From NCBI GenBank assembly GCA_963652335.1, contig CAVJSS010000011.1, positions 1 to 38,385 on the forward strand: a DNA stretch of 38,385 nt, read 5' to 3'. The notes under the pieces were generated by a model that worked only from the letters and a program-made list of their open reading frames with translations, made no database searches and was not told the origin of the DNA. Positions 8,373-14,299 of the stretch are shown here, piece after piece (the first letter of the stretch is position 1; the number at the start of each line of letters is the position of its first letter). The stretch is from UBA4951 sp963652335. Its GTDB lineage: Bacteria > Bacillota_I > Bacilli_A > RFN20 > CAG-826. The translations under genes and the position numbers were made by a program.

Positions 8373-8528
8373 ATGTCGGAATTCAAAGCTACGTTGCTTG
8401 GCATGGTTCTTACATTGGCGATCTTTGGTTCGATCGCCGGAACGATCAAATCGGTTTTCCAACAGGAAGCCAATGATGTCAACACGCGCTATAGTACAAT
8501 TGTCAGCGAAATAGACGCATCGAAATAA
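8373..8528 (+). CDS. 51-aa Flp-pilin-like small protein
   Basis: A 51-aa ORF with a very strong ribosome binding site (AAGGAGG, 8360-8366, 6 nt before the ATG). After a short polar start (MSEFKA) comes one hydrophobic segment ('TLLGMVLTLAIFGSIAGTI', about residues 7-25), then a polar helix to the end. Size and layout match Flp/Fap-type pilins, in which a Glu near the N-terminus is followed by a hydrophobic helix. The exact GxxxxEY processing site of classic Flp is not present. It is the last gene of the operon and sits directly before a terminator, and its ribosome binding site is the strongest in the cluster, as expected for a major structural subunit (inference). Confidence 0.7.
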   Translation: MSEFKATLLGMVLTLAIFGSIAGTIKSVFQQEANDVNTRYSTIVSEIDASK

Positions 8529-8537
8529 CGAACGAAG

Positions 8538-8563
8538 ACCCCTCTCAAATCAGAGGGGTTTTT
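8538..8563 (+). terminator. Rho-independent terminator of the Tad-like operon
   Basis: A perfect 8-bp stem ACCCCTCT/AGAGGGGT (8538-8545 and 8552-8559) with a 6-nt loop and a run of five T. It closes the operon 10 bp after the last stop codon. Confidence 0.9.
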
Positions 8564-8568
8564 AATCC

Positions 8569-8598
8569 TTGAATTACTCATCGGCGTATTTTTATAAT
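8569..8598 (+). promoter_or_regulatory. acpP promoter
   Basis: TTGAAT (8569-8574), 18 bp and TATAAT (8593-8598), 26 bp upstream of the acpP start codon. It lies just after the pilus-operon terminator. Confidence 0.65.
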
Positions 8599-8624
8599 AT
8601 CCCATTCGATTAGGAGGACGACGT

Positions 8625-8849
8625 ATGTCCAAAATGGAAGAAATCCGTAAAGCTTTTGCCGAGAAGCTCGGCGTTGATTCATTAGATGAAAATAAGGCTT
8701 TGAAAGACCTTGGCTTAGACAGCTTGGATATCGTCGAAATGTGCTTGGATATGGAAGAAAAAGCCGGGATTCAATTCGAGACCAGCGAACTAGCTTCCTT
8801 TAAAACAGTTGGCGATCTTTTGAAGGCCATTGAGAAAAAGATTGGCTAA
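8625..8849 (+). CDS. acpP: Acyl carrier protein
   Basis: A 74-aa acidic helical protein that carries acyl chains on a phosphopantetheine arm in fatty-acid synthesis. The attachment site is the Ser in 'LGLDSLDIVEM' (about residues 29-39), preceded and followed by the usual acidic helices. Length is normal for ACP. The ATG has an AGGAGG ribosome binding site (8612-8617) at 7 nt spacing, and its own promoter. It appears to be monocistronic, with the tRNA-Asn promoter starting 15 bp after its stop. Confidence 0.95.
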   Translation: MSKMEEIRKAFAEKLGVDSLDENKALKDLGLDSLDIVEMCLDMEEKAGIQFETSELASFKTVGDLLKAIEKKIG

Positions 8850-8863
8850 GCATTGATATTTGC

Positions 8864-8892
8864 TTGCAAACTTCACCTCATTTAAGTATTAT
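8864..8892 (+). promoter_or_regulatory. Promoter of the tRNA-Asn/tRNA-Glu pair
   Basis: TTGCAA (8864-8869), 17 bp and TATTAT (8887-8892), about 30 bp before the tRNA-Asn 5' end. Confidence 0.6.
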
Positions 8893-8921
8893 CTATTAGC
8901 ACTTTTAAGTGCGTATGGCGT

Positions 8922-8996
8922 GCTCAGCTAGCTCAACGGCAGAGCAATCGGCTGTTAACCGATCGGTTGTAGGTTCGAATCCTATGCTGAGCGCCA
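8922..8996 (+). tRNA. tRNA-Asn (GTT)
   Basis: Cloverleaf with acceptor GCTCAGC/GCTGAGC, anticodon stem ATCGG/CCGAT around the loop CTGTTAA (anticodon GTT), T-loop TTCGAAT and an encoded CCA end. It is 4 bp from the next tRNA, so the two are co-transcribed. Confidence 0.95.
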
Positions 8997-9000
8997 TTGT

Positions 9001-9077
9001 GGCCCGTTGGAGAAGCGGCTTAACTCATATGCCTTTCACGCATACATTCATGGGTTCGAATCCCGTACGGGTCACCA
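9001..9077 (+). tRNA. tRNA-Glu (TTC)
   Basis: Acceptor GGCCCGT/ACGGGTC, anticodon loop CTTTCAC (anticodon TTC) on the stem TATGC/GCATA, T-arm ATGGG-TTCGAAT-CCCGT and an encoded CCA end. Confidence 0.95.
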
Positions 9078-9090
9078 TTTTGATCGTAAC

Positions 9091-9116
9091 ATCTGGTACT
9101 TCGGTATCAGATTTTT
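9091..9116 (+). terminator. Terminator of the tRNA-Asn/tRNA-Glu operon
   Basis: A 9-bp stem ATCTGGTAC/GTATCAGAT with one G-T pair, a TTCG tetraloop (9100-9103) and a T run at 9112-9116. Confidence 0.85.
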
Positions 9117-9224
9117 CATTTAAATAAGCGCAAGCAATATTAAAGATAAGGATTCAAAGCCATCTATTGTTGTTATTAGAATTTAGCTCACACATAGAAA
9201 TGTGAAACAAAGTCGATTGAAATG

Positions 9225-9253
9225 TTGTACATATTAATTGAGCTTGTTAGAAT
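9225..9253 (+). promoter_or_regulatory. Promoter of the Fic-family gene
   Basis: TTGTAC (9225-9230), 17 bp and TAGAAT (9248-9253). Transcription would start near 9260, inside the inverted repeat at 9255-9289. Confidence 0.6.
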
Positions 9254-9254
9254 T

Positions 9255-9289
9255 TATGTGAACCAAAATAATGATTTTAGTTTCACATA
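9255..9289 (+). promoter_or_regulatory. Probable operator: imperfect palindrome over the Fic gene start site
   Basis: TATGTGAACCAAAAT (9255-9269) is answered in reverse complement by 9274-9289 (ATTTTAGTTTCACATA), with a 4-nt centre. A further ATGTGAAAC half-site lies at 9200-9208. Its place directly after the -10 box is that of a repressor operator. An mRNA hairpin ending 2 nt before the GGAGG ribosome binding site is the alternative reading. Confidence 0.6.
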
Positions 9290-9303
9290 TTTGGAGGACT
9301 AAT

Positions 9304-10221
9304 ATGACTAATGTTGCAGAATTATTACATGAACAGGAAATGTTAAAATCTCGAATAAATAAAATGGTTCATGGATCAATTGAGATAAGAAAACAAAACG
9401 AAAAGAAATATATCTACGTACATTTTCGTGATGATGGGATGTCTACTTCAAAATATGCAGGTGAGTATAGCATGGAATTAAGCAATCTTATTTTAGAGAA
9501 TAATAAATTAGTCAAAGAATACAAAAAAAGACTGAAAGAAATAAAAAAGGAATTAGGTTTACTGCAATATAAATCATTAGAACTAACAGACAAGGTTAAG
9601 ATCAATATCGATCTGGCAAGAAGAAATCTAGTTGATTCAATATATAAACAAGCTATGTTGGAAGGAGTAGCTACAACATACTCTGATACCGAAACTATTG
9701 TTAATGGTGGCAAAGTGAAAGATATGACTGCATCTGACATTTCCAAAGTCGTTAATTTAAAACATGCGTGGGAGTTTATATTAAACGAGGGTGTCGTCAC
9801 CTATCCTACAAACTATGCAATTTTATGTCAAATCAATGAAATGGTAGAAGAAGGATTTTCATACACTGCCGGTAGAATCAGAAGCGTTCCTGTCTCAATT
9901 GGCGGATCAACATATATTCCTCCACTTCCATTTGAGCCACAAGTCAAAGAGGATTTGGCATCTTTATTATCCAAAGAACCGTCATACGATGTTTCTATTG
10001 AACTATTGCTCTATGTAATGAAAAAGCAGTTATTTTTAGATGGCAGCAAGAGAACGGCGGTTATATTCGCAAATCATTATTTAGTTAGCAGAGGCATTGG
10101 GCTTATTGTGATACCTGCGGAACTAGTATCAGAATTTAAGTGTCGCTTGATAGATTATTATGAAGATGATGATCAAGCTATAAAGGAGTTTTTATATAGC
10201 AAGTGTTTAACTAAAATATAA
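9304..10221 (+). CDS. Fic/Doc-family protein with altered catalytic motif
   Basis: A 305-aa Fic-domain protein; the family usually transfers AMP or another nucleotide-derived group to a target protein. The N-terminal half is charged and partly coiled-coil ('NNKLVKEYKKRLKEIKKELG'). The Fic core lies in the C-terminal half: 'VPVSIGGSTYIPP' forms the flap, and 'KKQLFLDGSKRTAVIFANHYL' (the Fic motif) aligns to HPFxDGNKRTA with His replaced by Gln and Asn by Ser. The missing catalytic His makes classic AMP transfer doubtful. ATG 9304 was chosen because GGAGG (9292-9296) precedes it; the in-frame ATG at 9271 lies inside the operator. The gene is clearly more AT-rich than its neighbours and stands alone behind a tRNA cluster, which suggests acquisition by transfer. 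Confidence 0.8.
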   Translation: MTNVAELLHEQEMLKSRINKMVHGSIEIRKQNEKKYIYVHFRDDGMSTSKYAGEYSMELSNLILENNKLVKEYKKRLKEIKKELGLLQYKSLELTDKVKINIDLARRNLVDSIYKQAMLEGVATTYSDTETIVNGGKVKDMTASDISKVVNLKHAWEFILNEGVVTYPTNYAILCQINEMVEEGFSYTAGRIRSVPVSIGGSTYIPPLPFEPQVKEDLASLLSKEPSYDVSIELLLYVMKKQLFLDGSKRTAVIFANHYLVSRGIGLIVIPAELVSEFKCRLIDYYEDDDQAIKEFLYSKCLTKI

Positions 10222-10354
10222 GATTAAAGTCGTGAAAACAAGCTGGTTCAAATAATGGCTCGAATGCAAGACCGAATGGGTCGCCAGATGACAACGATTG
10301 GATTGATGGCTAGCATCAGTCCTTTTTAGATTCTCAACCTTCTTGTGGGGCGAA

Positions 10355-10439
10355 TGTGGGGTTTTGTTCATGCCTATCAACCCCACAAACCATTGATTTA
10401 AAATCCTCCATAATGGTTTGTCGCTACGATAAGGAGGAT
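10355..10439 (+). promoter_or_regulatory. Structured leader: nested inverted repeats with an anti-Shine-Dalgarno segment
   Basis: Three overlapping pairings are visible. TGTGGGGTT/AACCCCACA (10355-10363 and 10379-10387) is perfect over 9 bp. CAAACCATT/AATGGTTTG (10386-10394 and 10412-10420) is also perfect over 9 bp. ATCCTCC (10403-10409), in the loop of the second hairpin, is perfectly complementary to the ribosome binding site GGAGGAT (10433-10439). This looks like an RNA switch or attenuator ahead of the broken ORF at 10444. I recognise no known riboswitch class. Confidence 0.45.
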
Positions 10440-10443
10440 CGTT

Positions 10444-10711
10444 ATGAGAGGCATAAGCATTTTAGCATTGTTCGGCATCGATGCGGAGGATTTGATATGC
10501 ACAAGCAAGCAATTCCAAATCCGTTAACTCGATAGATGGTTTTAAAGAAAAAACGATTGCCGTATCGTCTTTTTTTGAACGAACCGTCAAACCAGACACA
10601 AAAGGCTATGGCTGTGCGGCCGAATCCCAAAAAGGAAAGAGAATCTATGACGTGATGAAAAACGAGAAAGAGGTCTTTAAGAAAATTCTTTTCTTTCCGC
10701 TCATCTTTTGA
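10444..10711 (+). pseudogene. Remnant of a frameshifted small gene
   Basis: An ATG at 10444 with a strong AAGGAGG ribosome binding site opens a 27-codon frame (MRGISILALFGI...) that stops at TAA. A second frame, shifted +1 and without a start codon, is open from 10496 to TGA 10711 (71 codons). It reads like real protein ('SIDGFKEKTIAVSSFFER', 'YGCAAESQKGKRIYDVM'). Joining the two by one frameshift near 10496-10525 gives a protein of about 85-90 aa. I do not recognise the family. It sits in the accessory stretch next to the Fic gene. Confidence 0.5.
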
Positions 10712-10736
10712 CAAACTACATTTAGATATTGATATG
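10708..10736 (+). promoter_or_regulatory. Possible promoter of the membrane protein gene at 10743
   Basis: A perfect -35 TTGACA (10708-10713) is followed by weak -10 candidates TGATAT (10730-10735) or GATATG (10731-10736). Either places the start of transcription at or next to the ATG at 10743, and there is no Shine-Dalgarno. Confidence 0.4.
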
Positions 10737-10742
10737 TTTGGA

Positions 10743-11168
10743 ATGTTTAGGCTGAGAAAACCGATAGAAATAATCTGTCCTATTTTGATTCTTTCTTTTT
10801 TGATCGCTGCTTTTGCTTTGATGTTTTTGCCAGACGGAATCAAATTGATATTCGTTAACGCCGAAGGGACGAAAACCGCCTATTATTATTCATACTTCGA
10901 TCCAATTGTTTTTGGATATGGAAGGATTTTGCCATTTATCATAGGAATATATACGTGCGTGCTTTTGGTTTTTGCCATCATCCGCTGTTTTTTGCCGTGG
11001 ACGCTTCGAAAAACAACGCTTGTTTTATCAATCGTCGGTCTTGCTTTCGTTGCTGTCGATTTCTTTTTCTCTATTTACAATTTGACGATCGTCGATTGTG
11101 TCATAATGGCTTTGTACCTATTGGGATTTTTGGATCTGTTGTTTGAAACGATCCTTAAAAGCAAATAA
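10743..11168 (+). CDS. Small four-helix membrane protein, unknown function
   Basis: A 141-aa integral membrane protein (144 aa if the ATG at 10734 is used). Four hydrophobic segments are visible: 'IICPILILSFLIAAFALMFL', 'ILPFIIGIYTCVLLVFAII', 'TLVLSIVGLAFVAVDFFF' and 'CVIMALYLLGFLDLLF'. No conserved motif is recognised. I prefer ATG 10743 because the promoter candidate at 10708-10736 would make it the first codon of a leaderless mRNA. It converges with the CofE-like gene and shares a bidirectional terminator with it. Confidence 0.65.
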   Translation: MFRLRKPIEIICPILILSFLIAAFALMFLPDGIKLIFVNAEGTKTAYYYSYFDPIVFGYGRILPFIIGIYTCVLLVFAIIRCFLPWTLRKTTLVLSIVGLAFVAVDFFFSIYNLTIVDCVIMALYLLGFLDLLFETILKSK

Positions 11169-11191
11169 AAACCTCGCAATCGCGAGGAGTT
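11163..11191. terminator. Bidirectional terminator between convergent genes
   Basis: Stem CCTCGC/GCGAGG (11172-11177 and 11182-11187) with loop AATC. The A-rich left flank (11163-11171) reads as a U-run for the minus-strand gene, so termination should be strongest on that strand. Confidence 0.8.
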
Positions 11192-11195
11192 TATC

Positions 11196-12377
11196 CTATT
11201 CGTTGGCGTAGTTCTTGAAATAATCCTTGATAAGAACGATGGGGGTTCCTTTATCTCCGGATCCCGACGTAAGATCTGCCAAAGACCCAAGTAAATCTGT
11301 ATACTGCCTTGGGGTGGTTCCAAGGGTGTCGTCCTTGCCTTTTAGATCAGCGTCTTTTTCCAAAATCAGTTTCTTCATCGCTGAATTCAATTCTTCGCCA
11401 CTAAGATGCCCCAATTTGTTATCGGAGATGAATTTGAGCTTCAATTCGTTTGGCGTTCCGATCAAGCCTTTGGTAAAGCCAGGGGAAACGACTGGATCCG
11501 CCAATTCCCAAATATGGCCTTGAGGATCCTTGAAGGCTCCATCTCCATAAACCATGACTTCGATGTTCTTGCCGGTGATTTTATTGAATCTCGCAGCGAC
11601 GTCCTCGGCGAATTCTTGGGCATGTAATGGGAACAGTTTCACTGATTTTTCATTGGTGAAATTAGATCCCAAAATGCCATATTTATCGTTATATCCAGAA
11701 CCATTTATAGGAGAAGTCAGGATATCGTCTAATCCAAAGACTTTCTCAGCCCCATTGGAAAGAAGTATTCGTTTGTCCATTTTACGGCGATGAATGGAAC
11801 CGACGATCACGTTTTTGGCGTATTTGAGAATTGCGGCAGGATTGTTGGCAAAAACGATTTTGACCGGACATTCACAGATATTTTTGTAGAATTCGATGTA
11901 ATCGACACCGGTGAATTGGTGGACGGTGACAGGGAAATGCTTCCTGAATTCCTCTTCGGATAAGACATCGATGTATGGATTCAAGCCTGCATCCAAAATC
12001 GCTTCTTCGGAAATAAGATGGTTTCCTACTTCATCTGATGGATATGAAAGCATTATGACCAATTCTTTGCATCCACGAGAGATGGACCTAAGCAGTTGGG
12101 AGAACCTGTTTCTAGAAAGGATTGGGAAGATCAAGCCAACGGTGGAATCTCCGAATTTCGATTTGACGTCGGCGGCTATGTCATCAATCGTCGCGTAATT
12201 CCCTTGGGAAATGCCTAAAACGGCTTCGGTTACGCAGACAACGTCCTTATCTTCCAAAGGCATCTCCATTTCTTTGCAAGCCTTTAAGACCGAATCGACC
12301 ACTATGGAGGCCAAGTCGTCTCCTTTTTTGATGATGGGGGCGCGAACGCCGATTGATTTAGTTCCTGAATATTTCAT
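11196..12377 (-). CDS. CofE-like (coenzyme F420-0:L-glutamate ligase family) protein
   Basis: A 393-aa protein that I assign to the CofE/F420-0 gamma-glutamyl ligase family from its overall pattern, notably 'DKDVVCVTEAVLGISQGN' near residue 43, 'GLIFPILSRNRF' near 82 and 'VMVYGDGAFKDPQGHIWE' near 275. The family adds glutamate to a carboxylate acceptor through an acyl-phosphate. No other F420 gene is seen here, and F420 is not expected in this kind of organism, so the acceptor may be another cofactor or metabolite. A ribosome binding site AAGGA lies 8 nt before the ATG. It lies 13 bp downstream of the FAD dehydrogenase gene and is probably co-transcribed. It ends at a strong terminator. Confidence 0.6.
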   Translation of the reverse strand: MKYSGTKSIGVRAPIIKKGDDLASIVVDSVLKACKEMEMPLEDKDVVCVTEAVLGISQGNYATIDDIAADVKSKFGDSTVGLIFPILSRNRFSQLLRSISRGCKELVIMLSYPSDEVGNHLISEEAILDAGLNPYIDVLSEEEFRKHFPVTVHQFTGVDYIEFYKNICECPVKIVFANNPAAILKYAKNVIVGSIHRRKMDKRILLSNGAEKVFGLDDILTSPINGSGYNDKYGILGSNFTNEKSVKLFPLHAQEFAEDVAARFNKITGKNIEVMVYGDGAFKDPQGHIWELADPVVSPGFTKGLIGTPNELKLKFISDNKLGHLSGEELNSAMKKLILEKDADLKGKDDTLGTTPRQYTDLLGSLADLTSGSGDKGTPIVLIKDYFKNYANE

Positions 12378-12390
12378 TTGGTTTTCCTTC

Positions 12391-13806
12391 TTAAATCTTT
12401 TTGATCATGTCTCTGGCTATATAAATTCCAGAAGCCGAAGCTTGAGCTAAGCCGCGTGTGATGCCGGCGCCATCCCCAGCTACATACAAATTCTTGATCT
12501 GTTTAAGTTCTAGATTGCGATTGACCAAGGGGCGCGAAGAGTAGAATTTGGCTTCGACTCCATATAAAAGAGTGTGTTCGTTCGCTATTCCGGGGGTAAC
12601 GTGATTCAAAGCTTCCAGCATCTCGATTATCGATTTCATCGTGTTATATGGGAGACATAATCCCAAATCGCCCGGAATGGCTTCTTTCAAGGTCGGTTGT
12701 ACAAAACCGTCCTTTATTCGTTTATCGGTGCTTCTTCTTCCCAATTTGATATCGCCGTATCTTTGGACGATGACCGAACCGCAGCTAAGTTTGTTGGCCA
12801 ATCTCGACACCGAATGGGCATAAGCGTTAGGATCGTCGAAAGGTTCATCGAAATAGTGGGACACAAGCAAAGCGAAATTGGTGTTGTTGCTCCCTAAAGA
12901 AGGGTCGGCGTAGGCATGTCCGTTGGCCAAAATGGTATTGGCTTCGTTTTCCAAAACCACTTTGCCGCTTGGGTTGGAGCAAAAGGTTCTGACTTGGGTT
13001 CCGACTGACGTCCTATAAATAAACTTCCCTTCGTATAAAGCTTCGTTTATCTCATCCATGACGATATTGTTGGTTTCGACCCTGACGCCGATATCAACGT
13101 GATTGTTGTTCATTATGACATTGTGCTTGTCCATGACTTTCTCTAGCCAAGTTGAACCGTCTCTTCCGACGCAAAGGATGACGTTGCTGGCTAAGAAAGT
13201 CTCGCCCTTGCTGGTTATGACACCTTTGGCTTGGCCATTTTCGACGATCACGTCTTCGACGCACGTTTCGAATTTCATTTCGATTTTTCCGATAAGGTCG
13301 TTGTAGATTCTTTTTAAAATCTCAAGATTCTCTTCGGTGCCGAGATGCCTGACTTTCGATCTTAAAAGCTTCAATCCAACGGATATGGCTTCTTTTTCGA
13401 TTTTCTTCACTTTTTCGGTGTTTGGGTCGGTGATTACTTTGGTCGCTCCATAATGGAGATTTATGGAATCGACGTAATTGATGAGATCCATCACCTCTTT
13501 ATCGGTAAGATATTCATTAAGCCATCCTCCGAATTCGGTGGTAATGTTGAATTTTCCATCAGAATAGGCTCCAGCGCCTCCGAATCCGCAAGAAATGGAA
13601 CACGCTGGATAACAACCGCTTTCGTTGTTGCGGTTGATTGGACATTTGGAGATTTTGCCTTGAAGGACAGGACATGACCGATGATTGATATCATGCCCTT
13701 TGTCGATTAGAAGGACCTTTGTCTTAGGGCTTTTCTTTGCCAGCTCAAACGCACAAAAATAGCCACAAGGACCAGCACCGACGATGATTACATCGTAGTT
13801 GTTCAT
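12391..13806 (-). CDS. FAD-dependent dehydrogenase (COG2509-like)
   Basis: A 471-aa flavoprotein. The N-terminal Rossmann motif 'DVIIVGAGPCGYFCAFEL' binds FAD. A Cys-rich stretch follows near residues 44-75 ('RSCPVLQGKISKCPINR', then 'GCYPACSISCGFGGAGAYSDGK'), characteristic of the COG2509 'uncharacterised FAD-dependent dehydrogenase' group. The C-terminal FAD contact is 'NLYVAGDGAGITRGLAQAS' near 440-458. The redox partner and substrate are unknown; the Cys cluster could be redox-active or hold a metal centre. It begins the minus-strand pair with the CofE-like gene. A promoter at 13846-13818 lies close to the ATG. Confidence 0.8.
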   Translation of the reverse strand: MNNYDVIIVGAGPCGYFCAFELAKKSPKTKVLLIDKGHDINHRSCPVLQGKISKCPINRNNESGCYPACSISCGFGGAGAYSDGKFNITTEFGGWLNEYLTDKEVMDLINYVDSINLHYGATKVITDPNTEKVKKIEKEAISVGLKLLRSKVRHLGTEENLEILKRIYNDLIGKIEMKFETCVEDVIVENGQAKGVITSKGETFLASNVILCVGRDGSTWLEKVMDKHNVIMNNNHVDIGVRVETNNIVMDEINEALYEGKFIYRTSVGTQVRTFCSNPSGKVVLENEANTILANGHAYADPSLGSNNTNFALLVSHYFDEPFDDPNAYAHSVSRLANKLSCGSVIVQRYGDIKLGRRSTDKRIKDGFVQPTLKEAIPGDLGLCLPYNTMKSIIEMLEALNHVTPGIANEHTLLYGVEAKFYSSRPLVNRNLELKQIKNLYVAGDGAGITRGLAQASASGIYIARDMIKKI

Positions 13807-13817
13807 ACGTTTCCTAT

Positions 13818-13846
13818 TTTATACGGCAAACGAGAAAATCAATCAA
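13818..13846 (-). promoter_or_regulatory. Promoter of the FAD dehydrogenase/CofE-like operon
   Basis: Minus strand: TTGATT (13846-13841), 17 bp and TATAAA (13823-13818). The -10 ends only 11 nt before the ATG, so the leader would be a few nucleotides at most and the AGGA at 13815-13812 would be largely or wholly outside the mRNA. Confidence 0.5.
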
Positions 13847-13861
13847 GAGAATGGAAAACGC

Positions 13862-14230
13862 TTATTGATTATTTTCGTTCATATAGGCCTTCAAAGCCTC
13901 AAATGTCTCATCTGATATTTCGTGTTCGATTTTGCAAGCGTCTTCCTTGGCGATTTGTTCAGATACGCCTATTTTGATCAAGGCTTTATTCAAAACGGTG
14001 TGCCTTTCGTAGATTTTGGCAGCTATCTTCCTTCCCTCATTAGTCAGAATCAAATCATGATGCTCATCCGGTAAAATGTAGCCCTTTTCTTTAAGCTTTT
14101 TCATCGCGATCGAAACGGAAGGCTTTGAAAATCCGCTATAGGCGACTATGTCTTTGCTTCTTACTGGCCCTTTTTGGCTAAGGATAAGGATCGCTTCCAA
14201 ATAATCTTCCATCGATTCGTGGATATTCAT
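13862..14230 (-). CDS. DtxR/MntR-family metal-dependent regulator
   Basis: A 122-aa winged-helix repressor. The N-terminus has the DtxR pattern 'MEDYLEAILILSQKGPVRSKDIV' and the recognition helix 'SKPSVSIAMKKLKEKGY'. Metal-ligand positions known from MntR/DtxR are present: Asp9 and Glu12 near the start, His in 'YERHTVL', and Glu/Cys/Glu/His in 'EDACKIEHEIS'. The C-terminal SH3-like domain of IdeR/DtxR is missing, as in MntR, so Mn2+ sensing is likely, though Fe2+ cannot be excluded. There is no Shine-Dalgarno (the ATG is preceded by CCCC). A -10 box TAATAT ends 6 nt upstream. Confidence 0.85.
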   Translation of the reverse strand: MNIHESMEDYLEAILILSQKGPVRSKDIVAYSGFSKPSVSIAMKKLKEKGYILPDEHHDLILTNEGRKIAAKIYERHTVLNKALIKIGVSEQIAKEDACKIEHEISDETFEALKAYMNENNQ

Positions 14231-14242
14231 GGGGATATATTA
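14231..14242 (-). promoter_or_regulatory. -10 box giving a leaderless mRNA for the mntR-like gene
   Basis: Minus strand TAATAT (14242-14237), then ATCCCC and the ATG at 14230. No purine-rich ribosome binding site fits in between. The upstream sequence overlaps the terminator at 14251-14286. Confidence 0.45.
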
Positions 14243-14250
14243 GCATAAAT

Positions 14251-14286
14251 GAGAATGAAAAAAGGAGCCGATTTTTTCGGCTCCTT
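14251..14286 (-). terminator. Terminator of the gene at 14300-15418
   Basis: Perfect 10-bp stem AAGGAGCCGA/TCGGCTCCTT (14262-14271 and 14277-14286) with a 5-nt loop. The A-rich flank at 14258-14263 reads as the U-tract on the minus strand. Confidence 0.9.
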
Positions 14287-14299
14287 AAGCCATTCAAAC

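Noticed and set aside
8909..9127. Plus-strand 72-aa ORF across 8909-9127
   Set aside because: It spans tRNA-Asn and tRNA-Glu and has no ribosome binding site.
10250..10300. tRNA-like sequence (GGTTCAAAT ... GGGTCGCCAG) downstream of the Fic gene
   Set aside because: No acceptor or anticodon stem can be formed and there is no clear direct repeat with the tRNA-Glu 3' end, so I do not call a tRNA fragment or attachment site.
10442..10843. Minus-strand 133-aa ORF
   Set aside because: It overlaps the real membrane-protein gene and the broken plus-strand gene; its composition fits an antisense shadow and it has no start signals.
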